64,000 nucleotides of DNA from Campylobacter concisus (GTDB taxonomy: Bacteria; Campylobacterota; Campylobacteria; Campylobacterales; Campylobacteraceae), in contig NZ_PIRF01000008.1 of NCBI RefSeq assembly GCF_003049705.1, forward strand, positions 1 to 64,000. Direction: 5' to 3'. Position 1 is the stretch's first letter. Each line of letters begins with the position of its first letter. The notes beneath the pieces are model-generated. The model saw nothing but the letters and a program-made list of their open reading frames with translations, was not told where the DNA came from and searched no databases. The translations under genes were made by a program, and so were the position numbers. This document shows, one piece after another, positions 20,246 to 28,881 of this stretch.

Positions 20246-20908
20246 ATGACCATGAGGGTCAAGACAAATTTTTGGACGCTCATTGTAAGCGTCCTTTTTT
20301 TATTATTAGCAAGTGCTATTGGAGATTTTATAAAATCAACAACTATAGCAAAGGTAGCTAAAATTTATGGAGAAGATGCAAGAAGAAGGGCTTCTGCTCT
20401 AAATTCTTTAATGACTTCGTTGCAAGATGCAACTGAACAAGAGAAATTAATAAAAGTAAATGACTTTTTTAACTCTTTTAGATGGGTTGATGATATGCAA
20501 CTTTGGCACAAAAAGGATTATTGGGCTACTAGAATGGAATTTATAGGAAAAGGTGCTGGTGACTGCGAAGACTACGTTATCGCAAAATATTTTACACTAA
20601 AGCAGCTAGGAATTCCAACTCAAAAATTATACTTTACATATGTTAAAGCCTTAAGATACAATCAAGCTCATATGGTTTTAGCATACTATGATACACCAAA
20701 ATCTATTCCATTAATTTTAGATAACATAAATGGTAAAATAAAAATCGCAACTCAAAGAACAGACCTTGTTCCAGTTTATAGTTTTAATGGTGATTCGCTA
20801 TACTTGGCAAAACAAGAAGGTCTTGGTCAAGCAATACCAGGTGGAAATAAAAAACAAAATCCTAAGTGGATGGAACTAATAGATAGGATAGGAAAAGAGG
20901 ATTTATGA
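20246..20908 (+). CDS. LapG-like periplasmic transglutaminase-like cysteine protease
   Basis: Bacterial transglutaminase-like cysteine protease (BTLCP) of the LapG kind, which clips the N-terminal anchor of a large surface adhesin. In the 220 residues an N-terminal membrane or signal segment (about 10-25) precedes the catalytic triad Cys107 (GAGDCEDY), His142 (QAHMVLAYY) and Asp159 (LILDNING). LapG enzymes use calcium and are held inactive by c-di-GMP-bound LapD. It lies between the TolC-family gene and the LapD-like gene, which it overlaps by 4 bp. Its start region doubles as a strong terminator sequence (20274-20301). Confidence 0.88.
   Translation: MTMRVKTNFWTLIVSVLFLLLASAIGDFIKSTTIAKVAKIYGEDARRRASALNSLMTSLQDATEQEKLIKVNDFFNSFRWVDDMQLWHKKDYWATRMEFIGKGAGDCEDYVIAKYFTLKQLGIPTQKLYFTYVKALRYNQAHMVLAYYDTPKSIPLILDNINGKIKIATQRTDLVPVYSFNGDSLYLAKQEGLGQAIPGGNKKQNPKWMELIDRIGKEDL
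20274..20301 (+). terminator. Terminator-like hairpin inside the LapG-like coding start
   Basis: GGACGCT (20274-20280) pairs perfectly with AGCGTCC (20288-20294) around a 7-base loop and is followed directly by seven T residues. This is a textbook intrinsic terminator, yet it lies in codons 10-19 of the LapG-like gene. It could end most transcripts after the TolC-family gene and set a lower level for the downstream genes. Confidence 0.7.
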
Positions 20909-22854
20909 CGCTATTTAAACAAATTATGATCGCCGTGATAACTTTTGGTATCATGATTTTTATGGCTGTTGGCTACTTAAATTTTAAGAGCCTAAATGGA
21001 TATATTAATGACCAGCTTGGTGAAAACGCAAGACATACAGCAAATTCGCTTGGACTTGCTTTAAAGCCTATTATCGATCCAGACGATATGTCCTTGGCTC
21101 AAACAATGATAAATTCTATGTTTGACAGCGGCAGATACAAGCTTATCAAGCTTGAAGATGTTGATGGCAAGGTTCTTATTGAAAATTCTCAACAAACTGT
21201 TGTTAAAGATATTCCCGAGTGGTTTTACAAAATAGCCAAGTTCGAAGCGCCAATAGCAGATAGCGAGATTATGACTGGTTGGGCAAAATTTGGTACGCTT
21301 TATGTTCAAGGCAGCACCGCACTTGCCTACAATGAGCTTTATACTAACTCAAAAAATATTTTTAATTTTCTTCTTCTAATGGTAATTGTCACTCTCGTGG
21401 TGGCATATTTCGCTCTAAAAGCTATTTTTAGACCACTTATGAAGGTTCAAGATCAGGCTGAGGCCATACTTGATAATAAATTTATTATTCAGAAAAGAAT
21501 TCCATTTACAGCTGATCTTAAAAAAATGGTTCTAGCTATGAACTCTATGGTTAGCAAGGTAAAAGACATCTTTGAGAGAGAGGCGGCCACACTTAGTAAG
21601 TATCAAGAGCTTTTATATAAAGATACAATGAGTGGTACTAATAACAGAAGATTTTTTCAAACTAAATTTAGCGAGTATCTAGCTAGTGAAGAATATTCAA
21701 GTGGTGTTGCTTTGCTTGTTAGTTTTAAAGATCTAATAAATTTAAAAAGTACGCTTGGCTTTGAAAAATGGCAAAGTGTTGTAATGAAAATAGCTCAAAT
21801 TTTACAAGAAAAATCAATTCATAATGATAAAAATGCGATTGTTGCAAGACTTAACGATAATGATTTTATTGTGCTTTCGTATGGTAGAAATTCATCAAAT
21901 TTCTTAGCTCTATGCGATGAAATTATGAACGAGTTTAAAAAGCTTTATGCAAATTTTGCACTAAATGATAGCGAGTATCCAGTAAATGCTGCGATAGTTG
22001 AGTATTTACCAAATACTGATATCAAGACACTTCTTACTTCAGCTGACGTTACATTGGCTAGCTCAAGACTTGCTGGTAGCTTTACATATAAGGTATTTAA
22101 TGAAAATCAAAATACTTTAGTGATTGGTAAAGAGAAGTATAAAGAGCTTATTTTTGACTCAATAAAAGAAGATGAATTTAAATTCGCAGCTCAAAAGGTG
22201 ATTGATCTTAATTCAAATTTTGAGCAGTATGAGCTTTATTTGAGGCTTGTTGATAAAGATGGTGTATGGCGTATGGCCTCATATTTCATGCCGATGGTAA
22301 ATGAGCTAAATTTAGGTGCAATGCTTGATCTTCATATCTTAAATAGAGTAGCTAGAATTTTACCGGAGAATATCTTACCAAGTGGCAATTTAGCTATAAA
22401 TTTGGGAAAAGAGATATTGAATTCAGATGAAAATTTTTCAAAACTCGAAGCTACGCTTAAAAAGATAAGTCAAATTTCTAAATATAAAAACTATATAGAA
22501 ATTCCAAATAAAGACGATATTAGCATAGAAAGTATAGTTAAGCTTACTAAAAAATTAAAAGAACTTGGTTTTGGATTTGGTTTTGACCACTTCGAGCTTA
22601 ATGCAAAAGGTATTGAGAAGCTAAAAGAATTTAACCCTGATTATGTAAAAATTCAGTCAAATGTCTTAATCGACTTCTTAAGTGATAAGTCAGGAGTAAA
22701 TACAAAACAATCGCTTGATGTTGTTTTAAGCTCAAAAGACATTATTTTGATCGCAATCGGTGTTGAAGGCGAAGAACAGAAGAAAAAACTAATTGATCTT
22801 GGCATTAAAAATATGCAAGGAATTTATATAGATGAAATTAAGAACATTGGATGA
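20905..22854 (+). CDS. LapD-like c-di-GMP receptor (degenerate GGDEF/EAL)
   Basis: A 649-residue inner-membrane protein. Transmembrane helix 1 (about 5-25), a periplasmic LapD/MoxY-type domain (about 28-150), helix 2 (about 151-172), HAMP (about 173-225), then GGDEF and EAL domains. The GGDEF signature is replaced by LNDND (around residue 320), and the EAL start reads ELYLRL in place of the usual EALLR (around residue 448), so both enzyme activities are probably lost. That is the LapD pattern: the EAL part binds c-di-GMP and the periplasmic part captures LapG. It overlaps the LapG-like gene by 4 bp, as a receptor-protease pair should. Confidence 0.87.
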   Translation: MTLFKQIMIAVITFGIMIFMAVGYLNFKSLNGYINDQLGENARHTANSLGLALKPIIDPDDMSLAQTMINSMFDSGRYKLIKLEDVDGKVLIENSQQTVVKDIPEWFYKIAKFEAPIADSEIMTGWAKFGTLYVQGSTALAYNELYTNSKNIFNFLLLMVIVTLVVAYFALKAIFRPLMKVQDQAEAILDNKFIIQKRIPFTADLKKMVLAMNSMVSKVKDIFEREAATLSKYQELLYKDTMSGTNNRRFFQTKFSEYLASEEYSSGVALLVSFKDLINLKSTLGFEKWQSVVMKIAQILQEKSIHNDKNAIVARLNDNDFIVLSYGRNSSNFLALCDEIMNEFKKLYANFALNDSEYPVNAAIVEYLPNTDIKTLLTSADVTLASSRLAGSFTYKVFNENQNTLVIGKEKYKELIFDSIKEDEFKFAAQKVIDLNSNFEQYELYLRLVDKDGVWRMASYFMPMVNELNLGAMLDLHILNRVARILPENILPSGNLAINLGKEILNSDENFSKLEATLKKISQISKYKNYIEIPNKDDISIESIVKLTKKLKELGFGFGFDHFELNAKGIEKLKEFNPDYVKIQSNVLIDFLSDKSGVNTKQSLDVVLSSKDIILIAIGVEGEEQKKKLIDLGIKNMQGIYIDEIKNIG

Positions 22855-22857
22855 TAT

Positions 22858-24996
22858 ATGCATAGTGATAAGATAAAAGATGAACTGCTTCAATGTTTGG
22901 TTATTTTTACCAAGCTTCATAATAATCCATACAGTGCTGATGCTTTAACTATTGGCTTACCAGTAAAAGATGGCGATGAGATTGAGCTTTTTTCACTTAA
23001 AAGCTCAAGATCTTTATTTTCTCGTGCTGCTTCTCGTGCTGGTTTTGCTTCTACCCTTGTAAGAAAAGATCTTGAGCAAATCTCTCCTTTAGTTTTACCT
23101 TGCATTTTAATGCTTAGAGGCAAAAAAGCTTGCATCTTGCAATCTTTTAGTAAAGATAAAAAGACAGCAAATATCATAACACCAGAACTTTCAACTGGTA
23201 CTAGCACGATAGAAATAAGTAAATTAAAAGAAGAATATTTAGGCTATGCATACTATCTAAAGCGCGAGTTTGTTCCAGAGGATACTAGCTCAACAAAGCT
23301 AATTGATGCGGGCAATGACCACTGGTTTTGGGGAACTCTAAAACGTTCAAAAAAGATTTATTTTGATGTTGTTCTTGCAAGTTTTATTATAAATTTATTT
23401 GTTCTTGCTAGTCCGCTTTTTACGATGAACGTATATGACCGTGTCGTGCCAAATAATGCGGTTGAGACACTTTGGGTCTTGGCACTTGGTGTAAGTGTAG
23501 TTTATGGCATAGATCTTTTTTTAAAATTTGTAAGATCATATTTTCTTGAGATTGCTGGCAAAAAGAGTGACATCATAATGAGCTCTATTTTATTTGAGCG
23601 TGTTATGGATATGAAATTTAGCAATAAACCAAAATCTGTTGGTTCATTCGCTAGTAATCTAAAAGAGTTTGATACGGTTAGAAATTTCTTCTCATCAGCC
23701 TCATTGGCAGCTATTGTCGATCTTCCATTTGCGATCATTTTCTTAGTAGTTACTTATTTTATAGGAAGCTATATTGTACTTGTGCCAATTGTTATTATGA
23801 TGGCCATTTTATGTTACACATTTTTTATAAAAGATCCGCTTCAAAATGCCATTAAGAGTACATTTGAGGCTTCGGCTGTGAAGAATGGAATTTTGATAGA
23901 AAGTCTTAGCAGTCTTGAGACTATTAAAACCCTTGGTGCTAGCGGCCATGTGCAGTGGAACTGGGAAGAAGCGACCGGTGAGATAGCAAACAGAAGCATC
24001 AAATCAAAAATTATCACAACTTCGATAACGACTGTTACATCTTTTTTAGTGCAATTAAATACTATTGCCATCATCGTTCTTGGCGTCTATATGATACAAG
24101 ATACGCATCTTACAATGGGTGGTCTTATCGCTGCGGTTATGCTTAGCTCTCGTGCTATCGCTCCTATGGGACAGGTAGCTTCACTTGCTGCAAATTTTGA
24201 GCAGACAAAAACAGCATATCAAAGTCTTAGTAAGATTATGCAAATGCCTGTTGAAAGGCCAGAAGGCAAAAAATTTGTTAGAAGAAATTCTTTTGATGGA
24301 AAGATTGAGTTTAAGAATGTAAGCTTTACATATCCAGATACCACAAAAGGTTCGCTTGATAGGATAAATTTTGTTATTCAGCCAGGTGAAAAAGTTGGCA
24401 TTATAGGCAAAAATGGCTCTGGAAAAACTACTTTACAAAAGCTCATTTTAGGACTTTACTCACCAACTGAAGGCTCAGTACTAATAGATGGTATTGATAT
24501 TAATCAAATCGATCCAGCCGATCTTAGGCGAAACATCGGCTACGTTCCGCAAGATGTTGTGCTTTTTAAAGGAACGGTTAGAGAAAATATTGTTCAAAAA
24601 GCACCATATGTTGATGATATTCAGATTATAAAAGCAGCTAAAGTAAGTGGAGTTGATGAATATGTAAATGCTCATCCGCTTGGATTTGACATGCCAGTCT
24701 TTGAAAGAGGCGATGGCATAAGTGGTGGGCAGCGTCAAAGCATAGCTGTGGCTAGGGCATTTTTGCTAGATAGTCCTATTATTTTGCTTGATGAGCCAAC
24801 AAATTCTCTTGATAATACAGTTGAAAATAAGTTAAAAATAAATTTAAAGACAAATACAGCAAATAAAACGATGCTGCTTGTTACACATAGGACGTCGATG
24901 CTAGATCTTGTTGATAGACTTATAGTTATGGATAATGGCAAAATTTTATTGGACGGATCAAGAGATGAAGTTTTAGCAAGACTTAGTGGGAAGTGA
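22858..24996 (+). CDS. Type I secretion ABC transporter/permease (LapB-like)
   Basis: ATP-driven inner-membrane exporter for an RTX/Lap-type adhesin. The 712 residues have an N-terminal C39-like domain without the catalytic cysteine (about 1-130), typical of exporters that do not cleave a leader. The membrane domain spans about 175-440. The ATPase has Walker A GKNGSGKTT near 517, the signature SGGQRQS near 622 and Walker B IILLDEPT near 640. It starts 3 bp after the LapD-like gene. Confidence 0.93.
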   Translation: MHSDKIKDELLQCLVIFTKLHNNPYSADALTIGLPVKDGDEIELFSLKSSRSLFSRAASRAGFASTLVRKDLEQISPLVLPCILMLRGKKACILQSFSKDKKTANIITPELSTGTSTIEISKLKEEYLGYAYYLKREFVPEDTSSTKLIDAGNDHWFWGTLKRSKKIYFDVVLASFIINLFVLASPLFTMNVYDRVVPNNAVETLWVLALGVSVVYGIDLFLKFVRSYFLEIAGKKSDIIMSSILFERVMDMKFSNKPKSVGSFASNLKEFDTVRNFFSSASLAAIVDLPFAIIFLVVTYFIGSYIVLVPIVIMMAILCYTFFIKDPLQNAIKSTFEASAVKNGILIESLSSLETIKTLGASGHVQWNWEEATGEIANRSIKSKIITTSITTVTSFLVQLNTIAIIVLGVYMIQDTHLTMGGLIAAVMLSSRAIAPMGQVASLAANFEQTKTAYQSLSKIMQMPVERPEGKKFVRRNSFDGKIEFKNVSFTYPDTTKGSLDRINFVIQPGEKVGIIGKNGSGKTTLQKLILGLYSPTEGSVLIDGIDINQIDPADLRRNIGYVPQDVVLFKGTVRENIVQKAPYVDDIQIIKAAKVSGVDEYVNAHPLGFDMPVFERGDGISGGQRQSIAVARAFLLDSPIILLDEPTNSLDNTVENKLKINLKTNTANKTMLLVTHRTSMLDLVDRLIVMDNGKILLDGSRDEVLARLSGK

Positions 24997-24998
24997 TC

Positions 24999-26465
24999 AT
25001 GCAAGAAGATATCAAGAATAAACAAAATGAAAATCCAAAAACTGAAAAAAGATTAATTTCTGAAAATAACATAAAAGAACAAGAGGAAGCTAGTAATAAA
25101 ATTTTAAATAGTGTAGATGACATAAAGTCTAATCTTCAAACAAAAAATTATGATGCTTATGATTTGAAATTTATGTCAAGCCTTTCAGAAGCGGTTTTGG
25201 CAAAGGCTCCATCTACATCTAAAAAGATACTCTATACAGTTGCTATAACTATGTTTTGGCTTCTTGTTTGGGCCTCTTGGGCACAAATAGATGAGATCAC
25301 AAGAGGCAGTGGTAAAATCATCCCATCTGGAAAAAACCAAGCGATACAAAATCTTGAAGGTGGTATAGTCGATCAAATTTTTGTAAAAGAGGGTGACGAA
25401 GTTAAGAAAGATCAAATTTTAATAAGGCTAGATAATAAAAATTTTACGAGTAGTTATGGTGAGTCAAAACTAAGACTTGATGAACTTCAAGCAAAATTTA
25501 TGAGACTTGATGCTGAGGCGAATGATAAAGAATTTGACTATGACGAAGCTAGAGATGCGAATAATAGTAAAGCCATAAGATATGAGCTAAGTTTGCATAA
25601 TTCAAATATCGATCACTTAAATGAACAGATAGGAATTTTAACAGAGCAAATTCATCAACGCCAGAGTGAGTTGGTCGAACTAAAAAATAAAATTTCTCAA
25701 ACTCAAAATAGCTACAACCTTGTTCTAAAAGAAAAGGCCATTATGGAGCCAATCTTTAAAAAAGGTCTTGTTAGCGAGGTTGAATACATCCAGCTTCAAA
25801 GACGCGTAAATGATCTAAGAGGTGAGCTCGATGCTGCCGTTCTTGCCGTACCAAGAGTTGAATCAACTATAAAAGAAGCGAAAAATAAGATCGAAGAAGC
25901 AAAACTCGCATTTAAAAACAATGCAAAAAAAGAGCTAAATGAAGTTTCAGCAGAGATCGCAAGGATAAATGAATCACAAATCAGCCTAAGTGATAGAGTG
26001 GAAAGAACATATGTAAGATCTCCAGTAAATGGTATTGTCAGCAAAATGATGGTTCATACAGTATCAGGAGTTATCAAGCCTGGTGAAAATATTGCTGAGA
26101 TCGTTCCTCTTGAAGATAAACTGGTTGCTGAAGTAAAAGTAAAACCAGCTGATGTTGCATTTTTGAGGCCTGGGCTTGATACGATGGTTAAATTTACGGC
26201 TTATGATTTTAGTATTTACGGTGGCCTAAAAGGTAAAGTAACGCAGATTAGTGCTGATACGGAGACTAATGAAAAAACTGGCGAGAGCTATTATTTGGTC
26301 AGGATAGAAACTGAGAAAAATTATCTTGGTAGCGAAGAAAAACCGCTTAGAATAAAAGTTGGTATGATAGTCTCAGCTGATATCATTACCGGTAAAAAGA
26401 CAATACTTGATTATTTATTAAAACCTATTTTAAAGGCAAAACAAAATGCCTTAACGGAGAGGTAA
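24999..26465 (+). CDS. HlyD-family membrane fusion protein (LapC-like)
   Basis: Periplasmic adaptor that joins the ABC exporter to the TolC-family pore. A hydrophilic cytoplasmic tail of about 65 residues is followed by one membrane helix (about 72-92), a lipoyl half-motif (SGKNQAIQNLEGGIVDQIFV), a long coiled coil (about 150-330) and the HlyD C-terminal beta domain (RSPVNGIVSKMMVHTVSGVI). I prefer ATG 24999 to the GTG at 24993 because GGGA lies 7 bases before it. It gives 488 residues. Follows the ABC gene by 2 bp. Confidence 0.92.
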   Translation: MQEDIKNKQNENPKTEKRLISENNIKEQEEASNKILNSVDDIKSNLQTKNYDAYDLKFMSSLSEAVLAKAPSTSKKILYTVAITMFWLLVWASWAQIDEITRGSGKIIPSGKNQAIQNLEGGIVDQIFVKEGDEVKKDQILIRLDNKNFTSSYGESKLRLDELQAKFMRLDAEANDKEFDYDEARDANNSKAIRYELSLHNSNIDHLNEQIGILTEQIHQRQSELVELKNKISQTQNSYNLVLKEKAIMEPIFKKGLVSEVEYIQLQRRVNDLRGELDAAVLAVPRVESTIKEAKNKIEEAKLAFKNNAKKELNEVSAEIARINESQISLSDRVERTYVRSPVNGIVSKMMVHTVSGVIKPGENIAEIVPLEDKLVAEVKVKPADVAFLRPGLDTMVKFTAYDFSIYGGLKGKVTQISADTETNEKTGESYYLVRIETEKNYLGSEEKPLRIKVGMIVSADIITGKKTILDYLLKPILKAKQNALTER

Positions 26466-26956
26466 TGGGCAAGATCGCTTTTTATGATAAGAAATTTGGT
26501 GAATATGAGATCGAAAAATTTCAAGATTTACAAAATTTCTATCTCATAAAAGATGATCATTGCTGCGATATAGTTAATGATGAAATTGAACGATTTAAAT
26601 TTAGTGATTGTGAAATAGAATTTTTACAATTAGTAGATGTTGCTAGTAGACATAAAAAACTATTTGGAAATATAAAAATTTACGATGATATAGTAAGAAG
26701 TATTAAAATTTTAATAAAAGGCTATGACCAGAGTTTGGATAAATTTGACTTTGATTCCGGAATTTTAAATTTAAACACTCCTTATAAATATGCTATATCA
26801 CAAGATTTTTTTGAAATGACTATTTTTTTAGAAGAAAAATCCTCAGTAGTTACTAAATTTTTTTCATCAATAGATTACAAGATACGCAAAAACGGCGAAA
26901 GTCGTCACGTAGAATTTTTTATAAATAATAAAAAAATTTATGAAAGAATCATATAA
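26465..26956 (+). CDS. Unknown 163-aa protein in the Lap-like operon
   Basis: A 163-residue cytoplasmic protein, rich in Asp, Phe, Ile and Lys, without signal, membrane segment or recognised motif. It begins on the last base of the HlyD stop (TAATG), so it is translationally tied to the exporter. Its neighbours are the HlyD adaptor and a LuxR-type regulator. It may be part of export or its control; no function can be given from sequence. Its base composition is more AT-rich than the exporter genes. Confidence 0.75.
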   Translation: MGKIAFYDKKFGEYEIEKFQDLQNFYLIKDDHCCDIVNDEIERFKFSDCEIEFLQLVDVASRHKKLFGNIKIYDDIVRSIKILIKGYDQSLDKFDFDSGILNLNTPYKYAISQDFFEMTIFLEEKSSVVTKFFSSIDYKIRKNGESRHVEFFINNKKIYERII

Positions 26957-26974
26957 ATAATCCAAGGAAAGGTA

Positions 26975-27613
26975 ATGCAAGTTATTTTATTTACACAAAA
27001 TAGTGCATTAAACAATATTTGGAGAAGCTATTTTACTGGCAATAGCGATGTGAAATTTATACATAATAGAAAAGAGTTTTTTTCTCATATAAATGATGAT
27101 GTTGATATTATAGGCATTGATATTGATGTTTTTAAAGATAATATTGATGATGTTATAAAAAATATAATTGGAAATTCCCCAAATATAAAAATACTCATAC
27201 TCTCAAATAGACCAACGATAAACGAAGGCAAGCATCTGCTTACACTTGGAATCAAAGGCTATGCAAATTCACACATGAGAAAGACTCACTTTGAAGATGC
27301 TTTTGAAGCTATTTTTAATGGAAATATATGGCTTTACCAAGAATTTGTTCAGGCAATGATTAGTGAGCTAACCGGCTCATATATTAATAGTGAAAGTGAA
27401 AAGGTAGACAAAAAGACCGACCTCTCTGAACTTAGTTCAAGGGAAAGAGAAATTGCAGATTTAATCTATCATGGTCTAACAAATAATGAAATTTCAGAAA
27501 AAACAGGTATTACACTAAGGACGGTCAAAGCGCATACAAGCTCGATTTATAGTAAGCTAAATGTAAAAGATAGAATAGGGCTTGTGCTTTTAATGAAGCA
27601 GCTTGACGCATAA
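26975..27613 (+). CDS. LuxR-type response regulator with atypical receiver
   Basis: A 212-residue transcription regulator. The N-terminal half folds like a receiver (DVDIIGIDIDVF, then IKILILSNRP), but the conserved switch lysine is replaced (GIKGYANS in place of the usual GAKGYLLK), so phosphorylation may not control it. The C-terminal helix-turn-helix (about 148-210) is a clear LuxR/GerE type: LSSREREIADLIYHGLTNNE, with RTVKAHTSSIYSKLNV as the recognition part. This layout recalls CsgD/VpsT regulators of surface matrix genes, which suits its place at the end of the Lap-like operon. No partner kinase gene is seen nearby. Confidence 0.85.
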   Translation: MQVILFTQNSALNNIWRSYFTGNSDVKFIHNRKEFFSHINDDVDIIGIDIDVFKDNIDDVIKNIIGNSPNIKILILSNRPTINEGKHLLTLGIKGYANSHMRKTHFEDAFEAIFNGNIWLYQEFVQAMISELTGSYINSESEKVDKKTDLSELSSREREIADLIYHGLTNNEISEKTGITLRTVKAHTSSIYSKLNVKDRIGLVLLMKQLDA

Positions 27614-27740
27614 AATCTTGATTTATTTTTGTGAGAAATTTAAGATCCTTCTCCAAAAACTATAAATTTTTTATACATGCACCCATAAGAAATATATACA
27701 TAACTTTTACTAGCTGAAGAATACAATAAATATAAAATTT

Positions 27741-27790
27741 TTAAATAAAAAATGATTTGCTAAAATCTTAAATAAAAAATTCTAGCAAAT
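27741..27790. repeat. 13-bp direct repeat and hairpin between regulator and 82-aa gene
   Basis: TTAAATAAAAAAT occurs at 27741-27753 and again at 27768-27780. ATTTGCTA (27755-27762) pairs with TAGCAAAT (27783-27790) as an 8-bp stem with a 20-base loop. It lies between convergent genes and could act as a terminator; the direct repeat may simply reflect the low-complexity AT sequence. Confidence 0.4.
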
Positions 27791-27822
27791 TTATTAATAG
27801 CCGAGATAAGAAATCAGAAACT

Positions 27823-28071
27823 TTAGTCTTCCAAATCGATATCTACTTTTTCAACATTTGTTATGATGTCTTTTGTATTTTTTTCAATATCGTGTTTATT
27901 TTTTTCAATAAGTGATCTATTTTGTCCAATCAAATCCCTATTTTCTTTAATGCCATCACTATTTTGTTCAATTAATTTGCTAAGAGTTGATATTCTTTTC
28001 TCATAACGTATCATTAAAAAATAAATTACGTAAATTAGTAATAAAATTATCGCCCAAGGTAAAAATTGCAT
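27823..28071 (-). CDS. Small membrane protein with Asn-core heptad coiled coil
   Basis: An 82-residue protein: one N-terminal membrane helix (about 4-20), a basic junction (RYEKR), then a cytoplasmic or periplasmic coiled coil. From residue 34 the heptads line up exactly, each with Ile in the first place and Asn in the fourth: IEQNSDG, IKENRDL, IGQNRSL, IEKNKHD, IEKNTKD, IITNVEK. Buried Asn at position d (IxxNTxx) is a hallmark of trimeric coiled-coil stalks. No family is recognised. A possible ribosome-binding sequence (AAGGA) precedes the ATG. It stands alone between two convergent or divergent gaps. Confidence 0.6.
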   Translation of the reverse strand: MQFLPWAIILLLIYVIYFLMIRYEKRISTLSKLIEQNSDGIKENRDLIGQNRSLIEKNKHDIEKNTKDIITNVEKVDIDLED

Positions 28072-28258
28072 ATTAAATCCTTATATATTTTTTGTAATTA
28101 TAGAAATTTTAGCTTTTAAAAAAAATAAAACCATAAAAATTATACATATTTTATAAATACTTAATAATACATTACGGATTTAAATGTAATAAAAATTTGT
28201 ATTCTTAAATGGCTATATTTTATGATTTTAATTTTTATGAAAATTTTTTAAATTTCCC
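28072..28258. other. AT-rich gap upstream of the tRNA operon
   Basis: No gene, long repeat or strong hairpin is visible in these 187 bases; the sequence is very AT-rich and probably contains upstream promoter elements for the tRNA-tuf operon and for the minus-strand 82-residue gene. Confidence 0.4.
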
Positions 28259-28287
28259 TTGACTTTTACCTTGTTTTGATATATAAT
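28259..28287 (+). promoter_or_regulatory. Consensus sigma-70 promoter of the tRNA-tuf operon
   Basis: TTGACT (28259-28264) and TATAAT (28282-28287) are separated by exactly 17 bases. A start site would fall near 28294, about 14 bases before the first tRNA. It is the most consensus-like promoter in the window, as expected for a stable-RNA and EF-Tu operon. Confidence 0.8.
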
Positions 28288-28307
28288 TGCCACTTCACAA
28301 AACAGGT

Positions 28308-28383
28308 GCTGGTGTAGCTCAGTTGGTAGAGCTACTGCCTTGTAAGCAGTGGGTCGGCGGTTCAAGTCCGTTCACCAGCTCCA
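28308..28383 (+). tRNA. tRNA-Thr (TGT)
   Basis: Cloverleaf with acceptor GCTGGTG paired to CACCAGC, a D-loop with AGTTGGTA, T-arm TTCAAGT and an encoded CCA at 28381-28383. The anticodon TGT lies at 28341-28343 in the loop CTTGTAA. Confidence 0.95.
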
Positions 28384-28437
28384 TTTTTTGTAACAGTGTT
28401 TGACCAGAAAATACCAAAATAGTTTATTAATGTTTAG

Positions 28438-28522
<85 letters not shown>

Positions 28523-28529
28523 TTGTTAT

Positions 28530-28606
28530 GCGGGAGTAGCTCAGTTGGCTAGAGCATCAGCCTTCCAAGCTGAGGGTCGCGGGTTCGAGCCCCGTTTCCC
28601 GCTCCA
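28530..28606 (+). tRNA. tRNA-Gly (TCC)
   Basis: Acceptor GCGGGAG pairs with TTCCCGC (one G-T pair); CCA at 28604-28606. Anticodon TCC at 28564-28566. Only seven bases separate it from tRNA-Tyr. Confidence 0.95.
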
Positions 28607-28732
28607 AAATTTGGGAAAATAAACTGGGAGCTGTATCTAGATTTTACTAAACACAGTTATTCCTTACTTTATTTTCAAAATTTTTAGTTGTTTGTATTAT
28701 TTAATTGGAATCATCTCTGCCAAGCGTTTTTC

Positions 28733-28807
<75 letters not shown>

Positions 28808-28881
28808 CTGGTTAATATGATTTTATTATGATTATACAAATTTGGTAAGAAAAAAGACATATATCACATACGGAGGAAAAG

